A DNA stretch of 64,000 bases from Curtobacterium sp. MCPF17_002 (GCF_003234115.2 NZ_CP126251.1:1798001-1862000); one strand, 5' to 3'. Shown: positions 36,726-46,247, numbered from the stretch's first letter. A program made the numbers and translations. Notes: generated by a model not told the origin, from the sequence alone.

Positions 36726-38401
36726 TGCCCGTCGCCGTCAAGGACCTCTTCGGTCGTCTCGCCGCCTACGTCAAGGGCTTCAGCGCCGCCCAGCGGACCA
36801 TCGCGATCCTCGTCATCGCCGCGCTCGTGCTCGGCGGCATCGCCCTCGCGAGCTGGCTCGGCAAGGCGTCGTACGCGCCGCTGTTCACCGGCCTGGCCGC
36901 CACGGACGCGAGCTCCATCACCGACCAGCTGCAGACCGACGGTGTGCCCTTCCAGCTCACCGACGGCGGCGCGACGATCCTCGTACCGCAGGCGCAGGTG
37001 TACTCGGAGCGTCTCAAGGCCGCGTCGAACGGCCTGCCGTCGTCGAACGAGGGCGGCTACTCGCTGCTCGACAAGATGGGCGTGACGAGCTCCGAGTTCC
37101 AGCAGGACGTCACGTACAAGCGGGCGATGGAGGGCGAGCTCGCCAAGACCATCGGCGCGATGGACGGCGTGCAGACCGCCACCGTGCAGCTCGCGATCCC
37201 GGAGAAGACCGTGTTCGTGTCGAAGGAGAAGGACCCGACCGCGTCGGTCTTCATCGCGACGAAGAACGGCTCCGAGCTGAGCACCGACCAGGTCCAGGCG
37301 ATCGTGCACCTCACGAGCGCGGCGGTCGAGGGCATGCAGCCCACCGACGTCTCCGTGGTCGACTCGAAGGGCCAGACGCTCTCCGCCGTCGGCACCGGCG
37401 CGACCGGCAGCGGCGCCGACCAGGCTGCCGACTACGACGCCGCGACGAGCAAGAAGGTGCAGGACCTCCTCGACACCACGCTCGGCGTCGGGAACGCCAC
37501 GGTCGTGGTGTCCGGCACGATGAACCAGAACTCGGGCACGCGCACGTCGGAGTCGTACACGACCCCGACGACCGGCCCGGTGGCGCTCAACGAGTCGTCG
37601 TCGACGGAGCAGTACGGCTCGGGTTCCGGCGCCGCGGGCTCGGGTGCGACCGGCGTGCTCGGCCCGGACAACATCGCGGTGCCGAACGGGACCGCGAGCG
37701 GCAGCGCCTCCGGCGACGACGGCTACACGAACGAGTCCGCGACGAAGAACAACGCGGTCGACCACACCACCGAGACGACGCAGCTGCCGGCCGGTGGTCT
37801 CGACCGGCAGACGATCTCCGTCGCCCTCAACTCCAAGGCAGGTGCTGTGCAGAACGCGAACCTGCAGAGCATCAACGACCTGGTGGCAGCGGCTGCCGGT
37901 GTCGACACCGCCCGCGGCGACCAGGTCCGCGTCGCGATGATGGACTTCGACACGAGCGCCGCCGACCGTGCGACGAAGGCGCTCGAGGAACAGCAGAAGG
38001 CCGACCAGCAGCAGTCGCTGTGGTCGGCGATCCGCACCGCGGGCATCGTCCTCGGCAGCCTGCTGGCGCTCATCGCGATCATGGTCTTCCTGGTCCGCCG
38101 CAGCCGCAAGCAGGAGCGGGAGGCCGTCGACCTCGGCGAGCTCGACGCCTTCGGCGGCGAGACGTTCCAGCTGCCGCTCGCCGTCGACGGCGCCGACGAC
38201 CGGAGCGCGCTCCGCGCCGGGGACGCCCCGACCGTGGCGCTGCCGGCCATCCCGCACGACGACGCGCCCACCGAGATCCTCACCACCGAGGAGATCACGG
38301 CCGAGCGCCGACGCCAGGACATTTCCGCCCTGGCCGAGCGTGACCCGAAGCGCACGGCCGAGCTCCTCCGCGGGCTCCTCGACGACCGGGCACCGGTGTG
38401 A
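36725..38401 (+). CDS. fliF: Flagellar MS-ring protein FliF
   Basis: A 558-aa MS-ring protein. First membrane helix about residues 21-45, YscJ-type ring domain (LQTDGVPFQLTDGGATILVPQ; FQQDVTYKRAMEGELAKTI), a Ser/Gly-rich loop about 275-335, second membrane helix about 440-460 (AGIVLGSLLALIAIMVFLV), and a C-terminal tail that binds FliG (ERRRQDISALAERDPKRTAELLRGLL). Confidence 0.95.
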   Translation: MPVAVKDLFGRLAAYVKGFSAAQRTIAILVIAALVLGGIALASWLGKASYAPLFTGLAATDASSITDQLQTDGVPFQLTDGGATILVPQAQVYSERLKAASNGLPSSNEGGYSLLDKMGVTSSEFQQDVTYKRAMEGELAKTIGAMDGVQTATVQLAIPEKTVFVSKEKDPTASVFIATKNGSELSTDQVQAIVHLTSAAVEGMQPTDVSVVDSKGQTLSAVGTGATGSGADQAADYDAATSKKVQDLLDTTLGVGNATVVVSGTMNQNSGTRTSESYTTPTTGPVALNESSSTEQYGSGSGAAGSGATGVLGPDNIAVPNGTASGSASGDDGYTNESATKNNAVDHTTETTQLPAGGLDRQTISVALNSKAGAVQNANLQSINDLVAAAAGVDTARGDQVRVAMMDFDTSAADRATKALEEQQKADQQQSLWSAIRTAGIVLGSLLALIAIMVFLVRRSRKQEREAVDLGELDAFGGETFQLPLAVDGADDRSALRAGDAPTVALPAIPHDDAPTEILTTEEITAERRRQDISALAERDPKRTAELLRGLLDDRAPV

Positions 38402-39519
38402 GCGCGCTGACGAGCGGGCCCGGCGGCACGGCCGAGCCCAACGGCATCGGCCACGCGGCGGCCGGATCCGGCAGCTCCGGCAGCACGGGCAGCAACCGCG
38501 GGGGCGCCCCCGACCGTGCGCTGAGCGGCGCCCAGAAGGTCGCACTCATCCTCATGCAGATGGAGACCGAGCGCGCCGCCGAGGTGATGAAGCAGTTCAC
38601 CGAGCTCGAGGCCGAGGAGATCTCCGCCGAGATCGTCCGGATGCGCCGCGTCGAGGACACCGTCGTCGACCGCACCCTCACCGAGTTCCACCGGATGACC
38701 CTGAGCGGCCGCCTGCAGAAGCGCGGCGGCAAGGAGACCGCGCTCGGCCTGCTCGAGGCGTCGTTCGGCGCCGAGCGTGCCGCGGGCGTGATGGACCGTC
38801 TCGCGTCGAACCTCGCCGGGCAGTCGTTCGACTTCCTCGACGACGCCGAGCCCGGCCAGGTCATCACCCTGCTCGAGGGGGAGCTGCCACAGACCATCGC
38901 GCTCGTCCTCGCGCACCTGGGGCCGGCACAGGCCAGCGCCGTGCTCGCGGGCGTCGACGAGCGCGTCCGGACCGACGTCGCGCAGGCGTTCGCCACGATG
39001 GGCAGCGCGACCCCGGAGGCGGTCGGGATCGTCGCCGGCGTGCTCCGGCAGCGGGCCGGCGCGGTGGTGTCCCCGCGCGAGAGCCTCGAGGTCGTCGGCG
39101 GCATCGCACCCCTGGTCGAGATCATCAACCGCTCGGACGTCGCCACCGAGAAGGCCGTCCTCGACGGTCTCGAGGCGCGCGACCCCGAGCTCGCCGAGGA
39201 CATCCGCTCACGGATGCTCACCTTCGAGGACATCGTCAAGCTCGAGGCCCGCGACATCCAGCAGGTCCTCCGCGGCATCGACTCGAAGCTCCTCGCGACC
39301 GCTATGAAGGGCGCGGCCGGCCCGGTCGTCGAGACCATCCGCGCGAACGTCTCCGAGCGGAACCGCGAGCTCCTCGACGACGAGCTGCAGGCCATGGGCC
39401 CGGTCCGGGTCTCGCAGGTCGAGGAGGCCCGCGCCGAGGTCGTCCGCTCCGTGCGCGAGCTCGAGGCGCAGGGCGTCATCACGGTCCACCGCGCCGAGGA
39501 GGACGAGCTCGTTGACTGA
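38398..39519 (+). CDS. fliG: Flagellar motor switch protein FliG
   Basis: A 373-aa rotor protein. The first 35 residues are a Gly/Ser-rich leader. ALSGAQKVALILMQMETERAAEVMKQF begins the N-domain. The middle contains EGELPQTIALVLAHLGPAQASAVL, and the C-domain contains MLTFEDIVKLEARDIQQVLRGID with torque-helix charges. Its stator partners MotA and MotB are not encoded in this window. GTG start overlapping fliF by 4 nt. Confidence 0.95.
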   Translation: MSALTSGPGGTAEPNGIGHAAAGSGSSGSTGSNRGGAPDRALSGAQKVALILMQMETERAAEVMKQFTELEAEEISAEIVRMRRVEDTVVDRTLTEFHRMTLSGRLQKRGGKETALGLLEASFGAERAAGVMDRLASNLAGQSFDFLDDAEPGQVITLLEGELPQTIALVLAHLGPAQASAVLAGVDERVRTDVAQAFATMGSATPEAVGIVAGVLRQRAGAVVSPRESLEVVGGIAPLVEIINRSDVATEKAVLDGLEARDPELAEDIRSRMLTFEDIVKLEARDIQQVLRGIDSKLLATAMKGAAGPVVETIRANVSERNRELLDDELQAMGPVRVSQVEEARAEVVRSVRELEAQGVITVHRAEEDELVD

Positions 39520-40183
39520 CACCACCCTCGCCGCCGGCACCGTGCAGCGCGTCGCGTTCCCCGTGCTCGGGGACGCGGCCGGGCGCGAGCGTGCCGCCAG
39601 CGCCGACGTCCGCGGGCACGCGGCCGGGTACGCCGCCGGCCTCCGCGCCGCGCAGGCCGAGACCGACGCCCTGCGCGTCCAGCTCGCGGCCGAGCACGCC
39701 GCCCGCCTCGCGTCGATGCAGGCGGACACCGCGCGTCGCATCGCGGTGCTCGACGCGGCCACGACCGCGATGCTGTCGCAGGTGACGCCGGTCCTGGAAG
39801 CCGCGGAGCAGTCCGTCGCGGCTGCCGCCGTCGACCTGGCCGAAGCCGTCGTCGGGTACGCGATCCGTTCCTCCAGGCAGTCCGGAACGGCGGCAGCGGA
39901 TCCGTCGGACGCATCGGCGGGCCTGGAGGCGCGTGACGCGTCCGGCGCGGAGGCCACCGTCCTGCGGGCGCTCGCCTCCATCGATCGTGTGGTCCCCGTC
40001 GCGGTCCGGCTGAGCGTCGGCGACGCGGCCCGTGTGTCCGGTCTCGACCTGCCCGTCCCGGTGGTCGCGGACCCGACGCTGTCGGACGGCGACGCCGTCG
40101 TCGACCTGCCGGACGGCCTGCTCGACGCACGCATCGCGACCGCGCTCGACCGTGCCCGCACCGCGCTGGGGGTCGCCTCGTGA
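39512..40183 (+). CDS. fliH: FliH-like flagellar export regulator
   Basis: A 223-aa protein between fliG and fliI. A coiled-coil, Ala/Glu-rich N-terminal half (GYAAGLRAAQAETDALRVQLAAEHAARLASMQAD) and a C-terminal FliH/VATPase-E-like domain (VVADPTLSDGDAVVDLPDGLLDARI) support FliH, which holds the FliI ATPase. It uses a TTG start overlapping fliG by 8 nt. It carries a CCTGGAGGCGCG half-repeat near 39923. Confidence 0.85.
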   Translation: MTDTTLAAGTVQRVAFPVLGDAAGRERAASADVRGHAAGYAAGLRAAQAETDALRVQLAAEHAARLASMQADTARRIAVLDAATTAMLSQVTPVLEAAEQSVAAAAVDLAEAVVGYAIRSSRQSGTAAADPSDASAGLEARDASGAEATVLRALASIDRVVPVAVRLSVGDAARVSGLDLPVPVVADPTLSDGDAVVDLPDGLLDARIATALDRARTALGVAS

Positions 40184-41565
40184 CGACCACCGTGCTCGGG
40201 CCTGCCACCCTGGTCCGGCCTGCCACCGTGCTCCGGCCGGCCACCCTGCTCCGGCCGCGTGGTCTCGACGAGGCGCTCCGACAGGCCGCTCCGCAGCGCG
40301 TCGGCGTCGTGACGAGCGCCGTCGGCCTCGGCCTCACCATCGCCGGCCTCGACGCGCGTGTCGGCGAGGTCGTCACCGTCGGCGACGAGGGCGGACCGCA
40401 GACCGCCGTCGAGGTCGTCGCGACCGACGCCACCGGTGTCCGCTGCATGCCGCTCGGCCGCCTCACCGGGGTGACCGCCGGCACCCCCGCACGGCCGACC
40501 GGACGGCCCGTGCTCGTCCCGACCGGCACCGGACTCTTCGGGCGGGTGCTGGACGGGCTCGGACGGCCGATCGACGACCGGGGCCCGCTCGACGCCGACC
40601 ACTGGGTGCCGCTCGACCACGCGACGCCGAACGCGATGGCGCGGACCCGCATCGACACCCCGATGCAGCTCGGCGTCCGGGTGCTCGACACCCTGACCAC
40701 CGTCGGCCGGGGGCAGCGCATGGGCCTGTTCGCGGGCTCCGGCGTCGGCAAGTCCTCGCTGCTGTCGATGATCGCGCGGGGGAGCGACGCCGCCGTGAAC
40801 GTCATCGCCCTGGTCGGCGAGCGCGGCCGCGAGGTCCGGGAGTTCCTCGAGGACGACCTCGGACCCGAGGGGCTCGCCCGCTCGATCGTCGTCGTGTCCA
40901 CCTCGGACGAGCCGGCCCTGATGCGCCTGCGCGCCGCGTTCGTCGCGACCCGCATCGCCGAGTCGTTCCGCGACGCCGGCCAGGACGTCGTGCTCATGAT
41001 GGACTCCCTCACCCGCGTCGCGATGGCACAGCGGGAGATCGGGCTGTCCGTCGGTGAGCCGCCGGCCACCCGGGGCTACCCGCCGTCGACGTTCTCGGTG
41101 CTCGCCGGCCTGCTCGAGCGCGCCGGGACCGATCGTGTCGGCAGCACCACGGGCCTCTACACGGTGCTCGTCGACGGTGACGACCACAACGAACCGATCG
41201 CCGACGCCGCCCGCAGCATCCTGGACGGCCACGTCGTGCTCGACCGGAAGCTCGCGATCACCGGGCACTTCCCGTCCGTCGACGCCCTCGGGTCGATCTC
41301 CCGCGTCGCGTCGAAGGTCACCACCCACGGGCAGCGCGGTGCCGCGACGACCCTGCGGAAGGTGATGGCCGCACGGAAGGCTGCGCAGGACCTGCTCGAC
41401 GTCGGCGCCTACCAGCGCGGCACGAACCCGCTCGTCGACGCCGCCGTCGACCACCAGGACGCGATCGACCGCTTCCTCCGCCAGGGCATGGACGAGCGGG
41501 CGACCGCGCCGGCCTCGTGGCGTGCGCTCGAGTCCCTCGTGACGACTCTCGGAGGTGCTGCCTGA
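40180..41565 (+). CDS. fliI: Flagellum-specific ATP synthase FliI
   Basis: A 461-aa ATPase of the flagellar type III export system. Walker A is FAGSGVGKSSLL, Walker B is DVVLMMDSLTRVA, and PATRGYPPSTFSVL is the family motif. Oddly, the N-terminus carries three copies of an 18-bp repeat (40201-40254) giving PATLVR-PATVLR-PATLLR. Its membrane partners FlhA and FlhB are not in the window. Confidence 0.95.
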   Translation: MTTTVLGPATLVRPATVLRPATLLRPRGLDEALRQAAPQRVGVVTSAVGLGLTIAGLDARVGEVVTVGDEGGPQTAVEVVATDATGVRCMPLGRLTGVTAGTPARPTGRPVLVPTGTGLFGRVLDGLGRPIDDRGPLDADHWVPLDHATPNAMARTRIDTPMQLGVRVLDTLTTVGRGQRMGLFAGSGVGKSSLLSMIARGSDAAVNVIALVGERGREVREFLEDDLGPEGLARSIVVVSTSDEPALMRLRAAFVATRIAESFRDAGQDVVLMMDSLTRVAMAQREIGLSVGEPPATRGYPPSTFSVLAGLLERAGTDRVGSTTGLYTVLVDGDDHNEPIADAARSILDGHVVLDRKLAITGHFPSVDALGSISRVASKVTTHGQRGAATTLRKVMAARKAAQDLLDVGAYQRGTNPLVDAAVDHQDAIDRFLRQGMDERATAPASWRALESLVTTLGGAA

Positions 41566-41996
41566 TGGCCCGCCGGTTCCCGCTCGCCGGGCTCCTCCGT
41601 CTGCGGCACGCCGAACAGGACCGTGCCGCCGCCGCCCTCGCGACCGCGAACGAGCGGGTCCGCGACGCCGCCGACGCGCGGATCGCCGCCCGTCGCAGCC
41701 TCGCCGACGCCGACGGCGCGCAGCCGATCCAGGACGCCGCGACCCTCAGCGCCGTCGCCGCGGCCCGGGCCGCCACCCGCGGCATGCTCGAGGAACTCGA
41801 CGCCGTGGTCCGCTCCCGCCGCTCCGACGCCGACCAGGCGCAGGACGAGTACAACGGCGCGCGCCGCTCCGCCCTCGGCCTCGAGAAGCTCGAGGTGCAG
41901 CACGTGGAGCAGCAGACCGCCGAGGACCTCCGCACCGAACAGAACGCCCTCGACGAGATCGCGGCCCGACGCCGCGCGGAAGGTGGTGCCCGATGA
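41565..41996 (+). CDS. fliJ: Flagellar FliJ family protein
   Basis: A 143-aa coiled-coil protein (ARRFPLAGLLRLRHAEQDRAAAALATANERV; RTEQNALDEIAARRRAEGG). FliJ sits in the centre of the FliI ring and links it to FlhA. ATG 41565 shares a base with the fliI stop and has GGAGG 9 nt upstream. Confidence 0.88.
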   Translation: MARRFPLAGLLRLRHAEQDRAAAALATANERVRDAADARIAARRSLADADGAQPIQDAATLSAVAAARAATRGMLEELDAVVRSRRSDADQAQDEYNGARRSALGLEKLEVQHVEQQTAEDLRTEQNALDEIAARRRAEGGAR

Positions 41997-42697
41997 GCGT
42001 GGACGCCGTGTTCTCGCGGATCTCCGAGATCCGGACCCAGATCGACTCCCTGCGCACCGGGACGACCACCACGGCCACGGCGTCGGCCGCCGCCGCCGGA
42101 AGCGCCACCTCGAGCGCGTTCGCCGACGCGCTGGCGACCGCCACCGGGAACACCGCCGGGACGACCACGGCTGGCAGCGCCGTGTCGACGGCGACCTCGG
42201 TCGACGCCGGTGCCGGCACCATCGCGACGGGCAGCGGCGCGACCGGCTCGGACGTCGTCGCGGACGCGAAGAAGTACCTCGGTGTGCCGTACGTGTTCGG
42301 CGGCACCACGACCTCGGGGATGGACTGCTCCGGACTCGTGCAGACCGTGTTCAAGGACCTCGGCGTGACCATGCCCCGGGTCGTCCCGGACCAGGCGAAG
42401 ATGGGCGTCGAGGTCGGCTCGCTGAAGGACGCGCAGCCGGGCGACCTCATCATCCCCAAGGGCGAGGGGCACGTCGTCATCTACGTCGGCGACGGCAAGG
42501 TGCTGCACGCGCCCCGGCCGGGCAAGGACGTCCGGATCGTCGACAACTGGTACAAGGACTCGGACATCGCCACCATCCGGCGCATCGTCCCGGCGCAGGC
42601 AGCGCCCACTGCCGCGACGGCTGCGACCGCCGCCGGCTCCACCGACCTGCAGACCGCGGCACTCATGTCGCTGATGAACTCCGGGAGCGCCGCATGA
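41993..42697 (+). CDS. NlpC/P60 peptidoglycan hydrolase of the flagellar operon
   Basis: A 234-aa protein. A Thr/Ala-rich N-terminal half precedes the NlpC/P60 domain (about 90-200): DAKKYLGVPYVFGGTTTSGMDCSGLVQTVFKDLG with the catalytic Cys, and EGHVVIYVGDGKVLHAP with the catalytic His. No signal peptide is visible, so export through the flagellar system is likely. It takes the position of a FlgJ-type muramidase and probably opens peptidoglycan for the rod. Overlaps fliJ and fliK by 4 nt each. Confidence 0.9.
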   Translation: MSVDAVFSRISEIRTQIDSLRTGTTTTATASAAAAGSATSSAFADALATATGNTAGTTTAGSAVSTATSVDAGAGTIATGSGATGSDVVADAKKYLGVPYVFGGTTTSGMDCSGLVQTVFKDLGVTMPRVVPDQAKMGVEVGSLKDAQPGDLIIPKGEGHVVIYVGDGKVLHAPRPGKDVRIVDNWYKDSDIATIRRIVPAQAAPTAATAATAAGSTDLQTAALMSLMNSGSAA

Positions 42698-44418
42698 GCG
42701 TGACGATCGCCACTCCGACGCCGACGCCGACGCCGGCGTCCCTCGTGCAGAAGGCCGCGAGCGGATCGGCTGCGCGGGGTTCCGGCACCGGCTCCGGCTC
42801 CGGGGACTCGTTCGGCGCCGCGATGGCCGCCGCCGGGGCCCCGGACACGGCGCGCCGGCCTGCCGCCGACGACCGCCGGGCTGCCGCCGACGACCGCCGG
42901 GCCGCCGAGATCGCAGTCGGTGCCGGAACGGGCCGGGGCCGGGCCGCCGAGATCGCAATCGGTGCCGGAACGGGCCGGGGCCGGGCCGCCGAAGTGCGAT
43001 CTCACCGAGGTGCCGGGGATGCCGACACCACCGCGGACGCCGCCGCGTCGGAGGACGGGGGAGCGCCGACGCCCGTCGCCGCCGAACTCCTGCCGGTGAC
43101 GCCGTCGGCTCCGGTCACGGTGTCGGTCCTGCCCGGGGCCACCGCTCCGGGAGCGGACGAGACACCGGGTGCCGCCACAGCGACGGCCGCGACCACCGAT
43201 TCCGCCACCGCGACCACGACCACGCCCGCGATCGGCGCGGGCGTCGGCAACGCGTCGCTGTCCGCCGCGCTCGAAGCGACGCCGGTGACGACGACCGCCG
43301 GACCCGCGGACCCCACGCCGACCACCGCTCCGGAGCCGGCCCGAGTCGGCGCCGATCTGCCCGGTGGGACCGGCGCGGCTCCGGCACGCTCGACGACCCC
43401 GGGAACCTCGCGGACAGATGGCGCGAGTCCGGCGGGGTCGGTCCCCGCGCAGACCGCACCGAACGCGACGCTCGCGACGGCCTCGCTCGACGCGGTGTCG
43501 ACGTCGGCGACCGCCACCACCGGCAGGGCCGCGGCCGGCAGCACGCTCGCCCCGAGCGCCGCAACCGCAGCCGCAGCCGCAACCGCAACCTCGGCCACAG
43601 CCGCCACCGCCACCGCCACCGCCACCGCCACGACGGTCACCGCGACGACGACGGCCGCGGCGGCCACCGCCACGGCACCCGTCGTCGTCACCGCATCGGC
43701 CGCAGCCCCGGCGACGAACCGAACCACCGCGACGGCCGCCGACGCGACGACGACCACCACGACGACCACGACGGCCACGGCCGCCACCGCGACCGTGGGC
43801 GGGGCGACCGACGGGGCGGGCGCGGCCCGGGGGAGCAGCGCCCAGACCGGCCACGGCACCGACGGCGGCCGATCCGGGCAGGGTGATCCGGGCCTCCAGG
43901 CCGTCAGCGCACCCCGTGGCGGCGAGACGCCGTTCGCGGTCCCGACCACATCCGCGACGACCGCGACCGCACCCGCCTCGGGCGCGGTCACCGCGAACGC
44001 CCCCGCCCCCCTCGCGCAGCAGCTGAGCCGCCCCGTGTTCACGCTCGCGCAGGCCGGCCCGGGGGAGCACGTCGTCACCGTCCAGCTCGCGCCGGACGCG
44101 CTCGGACCCGTCACCGTGCGTGCGCACGTCACCGCGCACGGGATGCACGTCGAGCTGTTCGCAGCATCCGACGCCGGGCGGGACGCGGTCCGGCAGGTGC
44201 TGCCGGACCTCCGCCGCGACGCGGCCGGCACGGGCCTGTCGACCACCCTCGACCTGTCCTCGCAGAACCAGCCGGACACCCGCTCCGGTCCCGACGACCG
44301 GCCCGCTCCGGCGGTCCCACGCGTCGACCCCGGCCTGGAGGCGCGGCTCACCCCGCGTGCACCCGGCACCGCCCACACGCCCACCGTCCGCACCGTCGGA
44401 CTCGACGTCCTCGCCTGA
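42694..44418 (+). CDS. fliK: FliK-like hook-length control protein
   Basis: A 574-aa protein. About the first 430 residues are low-complexity Ala/Thr/Pro/Gly sequence with internal DNA repeats (42861-42990). The C-terminal Flg_hook domain (about 440-520) reads GEHVVTVQLAPDALGPVTVRAHVTAHGMHVELFAAS, then VRQVLPDLRRDAAGTGLS. FliK measures hook length as a disordered ruler and switches export specificity. The long disordered part fits that, and its length can be changed by repeat slippage. Confidence 0.88.
   Translation: MSVTIATPTPTPTPASLVQKAASGSAARGSGTGSGSGDSFGAAMAAAGAPDTARRPAADDRRAAADDRRAAEIAVGAGTGRGRAAEIAIGAGTGRGRAAEVRSHRGAGDADTTADAAASEDGGAPTPVAAELLPVTPSAPVTVSVLPGATAPGADETPGAATATAATTDSATATTTTPAIGAGVGNASLSAALEATPVTTTAGPADPTPTTAPEPARVGADLPGGTGAAPARSTTPGTSRTDGASPAGSVPAQTAPNATLATASLDAVSTSATATTGRAAAGSTLAPSAATAAAAATATSATAATATATATATTVTATTTAAAATATAPVVVTASAAAPATNRTTATAADATTTTTTTTTATAATATVGGATDGAGAARGSSAQTGHGTDGGRSGQGDPGLQAVSAPRGGETPFAVPTTSATTATAPASGAVTANAPAPLAQQLSRPVFTLAQAGPGEHVVTVQLAPDALGPVTVRAHVTAHGMHVELFAASDAGRDAVRQVLPDLRRDAAGTGLSTTLDLSSQNQPDTRSGPDDRPAPAVPRVDPGLEARLTPRAPGTAHTPTVRTVGLDVLA
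42861..42990. repeat. Tandem 21-bp and 42-bp repeats inside fliK
   Basis: Two 21-bp units (42861, 42882; PAADDRRA-type) are followed by two 42-bp units that differ by one base (42907-42948, 42949-42990; EIA(V/I)GAGTGRGRAA). Right after, TGCGATCTC at 42995-43003 is the exact inverse of GAGATCGCA at 42949-42957, so a hairpin can form. All are in frame. Confidence 0.8.
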
Positions 44419-44459
44419 GCGACGACACCTCGCACAGGCGATCACCGAAGGGAACGACC

Positions 44460-44894
44460 ATGCCGATCGACGGCATCACCGGCTCCGTGGACCAGGCCGC
44501 ACAGGCCGCGGCCCTCGCTGCGAACCAGACCAAGAGCCCCTCGCAGACGATGGACTCCGAGGTCTTCATGAAGCTGCTCGTCACGCAGCTGCAGAACCAG
44601 GACCCGTCCTCCCCGATGGACACCAACCAGATGATCAGCCAGCAGACGCAGCTCGCGATGATGGAGCAGATCACCAACCAGACCACGACGGGCAACGAGA
44701 ACTTCTCGCTGCAGATGCGGATCGCCGCAGCGAACCTCGTCGGCAAGCAGGTCAGCTACACCGACGCCGTCAGCGGGACCGCCGTCACCGGCACCGCCTC
44801 GGCCGTGTCGTACGCGAACAGCGTCCCCACGGTCACCGTGAACGGGAAGGAGGTCGCTCTCGACGTGATCTCCGGCATCAAGACCACCTCCTGA
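44460..44894 (+). CDS. flgD: Flagellar hook assembly protein FlgD
   Basis: A 144-aa short FlgD consisting of the conserved N-terminal domain (MDSEVFMKLLVTQLQNQDPSSPMDTNQMISQ) and a short C-terminal beta segment. FlgD is the scaffold cap for hook growth and is discarded afterwards. AAGGGAA precedes the ATG. Confidence 0.94.
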   Translation: MPIDGITGSVDQAAQAAALAANQTKSPSQTMDSEVFMKLLVTQLQNQDPSSPMDTNQMISQQTQLAMMEQITNQTTTGNENFSLQMRIAAANLVGKQVSYTDAVSGTAVTGTASAVSYANSVPTVTVNGKEVALDVISGIKTTS

Positions 44895-44947
44895 TCGGTT
44901 CCCCCCTCCTCCTTCTCCTCCGCTCCGTTCTCTCGAAAGGACGCACC

Positions 44948-46123
44948 ATGCTCCGCTCGCTCTACTCCGGGATCTCCGGCCTCCGCTCGCACCAGCAGAT
45001 GCTCGACGTCACCGGCAACAACATCGCCAACGTCAACACGGTCGGCTTCAAGTCGTCGTCGACGGTCTTCCAGGACACCCTGTCGCAGATGACCCAGGGC
45101 GCCGGTGGACCGCAGACCGGCATCGGCGGCACGAACCCGGCGCAGATCGGCCTCGGCGTGCAGGTCGCCGGCGTCTCGACGAACTTCGCGCAGGGGTCCG
45201 CCCAGGCCACCGGCAAGGCCACCGACCTGATGATCTCGGGCGACGGCTTCTTCGTCACCCGCCTCGGCAACGACACCGTGTACACCCGTGCGGGTGCGTT
45301 CGACTTCGACGCCGACGGCCGCCTCGTCAGCGCCGACGGCAAGATCGTGCAGGGCTACCCGGCCACGAACGGCACCGTCAACGAGAACGGGCAGCTCGGC
45401 GACATCGTCCTGCCGCTCGACGCCGCGGCCCCCGCCGTCCGCACCACCACCGCGGGCGTCACCGGCAACCTGCCGTCCGAGACCGCCGTCGGCGCCGTGA
45501 TCACCCGCGACGCCACCGTCTACGACGCGTCCGGCGCGAAGCACACCATGTCGCTCGCCTACACGCGCACCGCCGCGGGCTGGGACGTCGAGGCGTCCGA
45601 CGGGCAGGGCACGAAGGCCACGTCGACGCTCACGTTCGGCGCGAACGGCGCCCTCACGGCCGGCGGGACGATCGCGGTCGGCGGCATCACCGTCGACATG
45701 ACGGAGCTCACCGGCTTCGCGTCGCTCAACACCGCGTCGATCGCGTCGCAGAACGGCTCGCAGGCCGGGTCGCTGCAGGGCTACTCGATCTCGAAGGACG
45801 GCACCGTCGTCGGTACCTTCTCGAACGGGGCGTCGCTCGCCATCGGCCGGATCGCACTCGCGACCTTCGCGAACCCGGCGGGCCTCGAGAAGACCGGTGC
45901 GTCCGGCTACCGCATCACCGCGAACTCCGGCAACGCGACCGTCGGCGCCCCCGGGTCGCCCGGCGTCGGACAGCTCGCCTCGGGCACGCTCGAGATGTCG
46001 AACGTCGACCTGTCGCAGGAGTTCACGAACCTCATCGTGGCGCAGCGCGGGTTCCAGGCGAACGCGCGCATCATCACGACCTCGGACGAGGTGCTGCAGG
46101 AGCTGACGAACCTCAAGCGCTAG
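44948..46123 (+). CDS. flgE: Flagellar hook protein FlgE
   Basis: A 391-aa hook subunit. N-terminal signature: SLYSGISGLRSHQQMLDVTGNNIANVNTVGFKSS. Central DLMISGDGFFVTR with the FlgE/F/G D1 region. C-terminal SNVDLSQEFTNLIVAQRGFQANARIITTSDEVLQEL. It is the last flagellar gene here. In related actinobacteria flbD, motA, motB, fliL, fliM and so on usually follow. Confidence 0.95.
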   Translation: MLRSLYSGISGLRSHQQMLDVTGNNIANVNTVGFKSSSTVFQDTLSQMTQGAGGPQTGIGGTNPAQIGLGVQVAGVSTNFAQGSAQATGKATDLMISGDGFFVTRLGNDTVYTRAGAFDFDADGRLVSADGKIVQGYPATNGTVNENGQLGDIVLPLDAAAPAVRTTTAGVTGNLPSETAVGAVITRDATVYDASGAKHTMSLAYTRTAAGWDVEASDGQGTKATSTLTFGANGALTAGGTIAVGGITVDMTELTGFASLNTASIASQNGSQAGSLQGYSISKDGTVVGTFSNGASLAIGRIALATFANPAGLEKTGASGYRITANSGNATVGAPGSPGVGQLASGTLEMSNVDLSQEFTNLIVAQRGFQANARIITTSDEVLQELTNLKR

Positions 46124-46143
46124 GAAGGCTGTCTGCGGTTCTG

Positions 46144-46173
46144 GGGCGCTCTCGCATCCGTGCGGGGGCGCCC
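46144..46173 (+). terminator. Terminator after flgE
   Basis: A 13-bp stem with two G-U pairs (46144-46156 with 46161-46173), TCCG tetraloop, 20 bp after the flgE stop, followed by TTGTCTG. It closes the flgB-flgE transcript. Confidence 0.65.
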
Positions 46174-46195
46174 TTGTCTGTGGGGTGTGCGGTGG

Positions 46196-46247
46196 TGTCG
46201 TTGTGTCGTTGTGTCGTTGTGTCGTTGTGTCGTTGTGTCGTTGTGTC
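46196..46247. repeat. Microsatellite: six copies of the 8-mer TGTCGTTG
   Basis: Six perfect units from 46196 to 46243 plus a partial TGTC. Such perfect short repeats are rare in high-GC genomes and prone to slippage. It lies exactly between the end of the flagellar operon and the glycosidase genes. Confidence 0.9.

Noticed and set aside
46196-46247. Regular repeats as a possible CRISPR array
   Set aside because: Units of 8 bp are contiguous without spacers, and no cas gene is nearby. It is a microsatellite.
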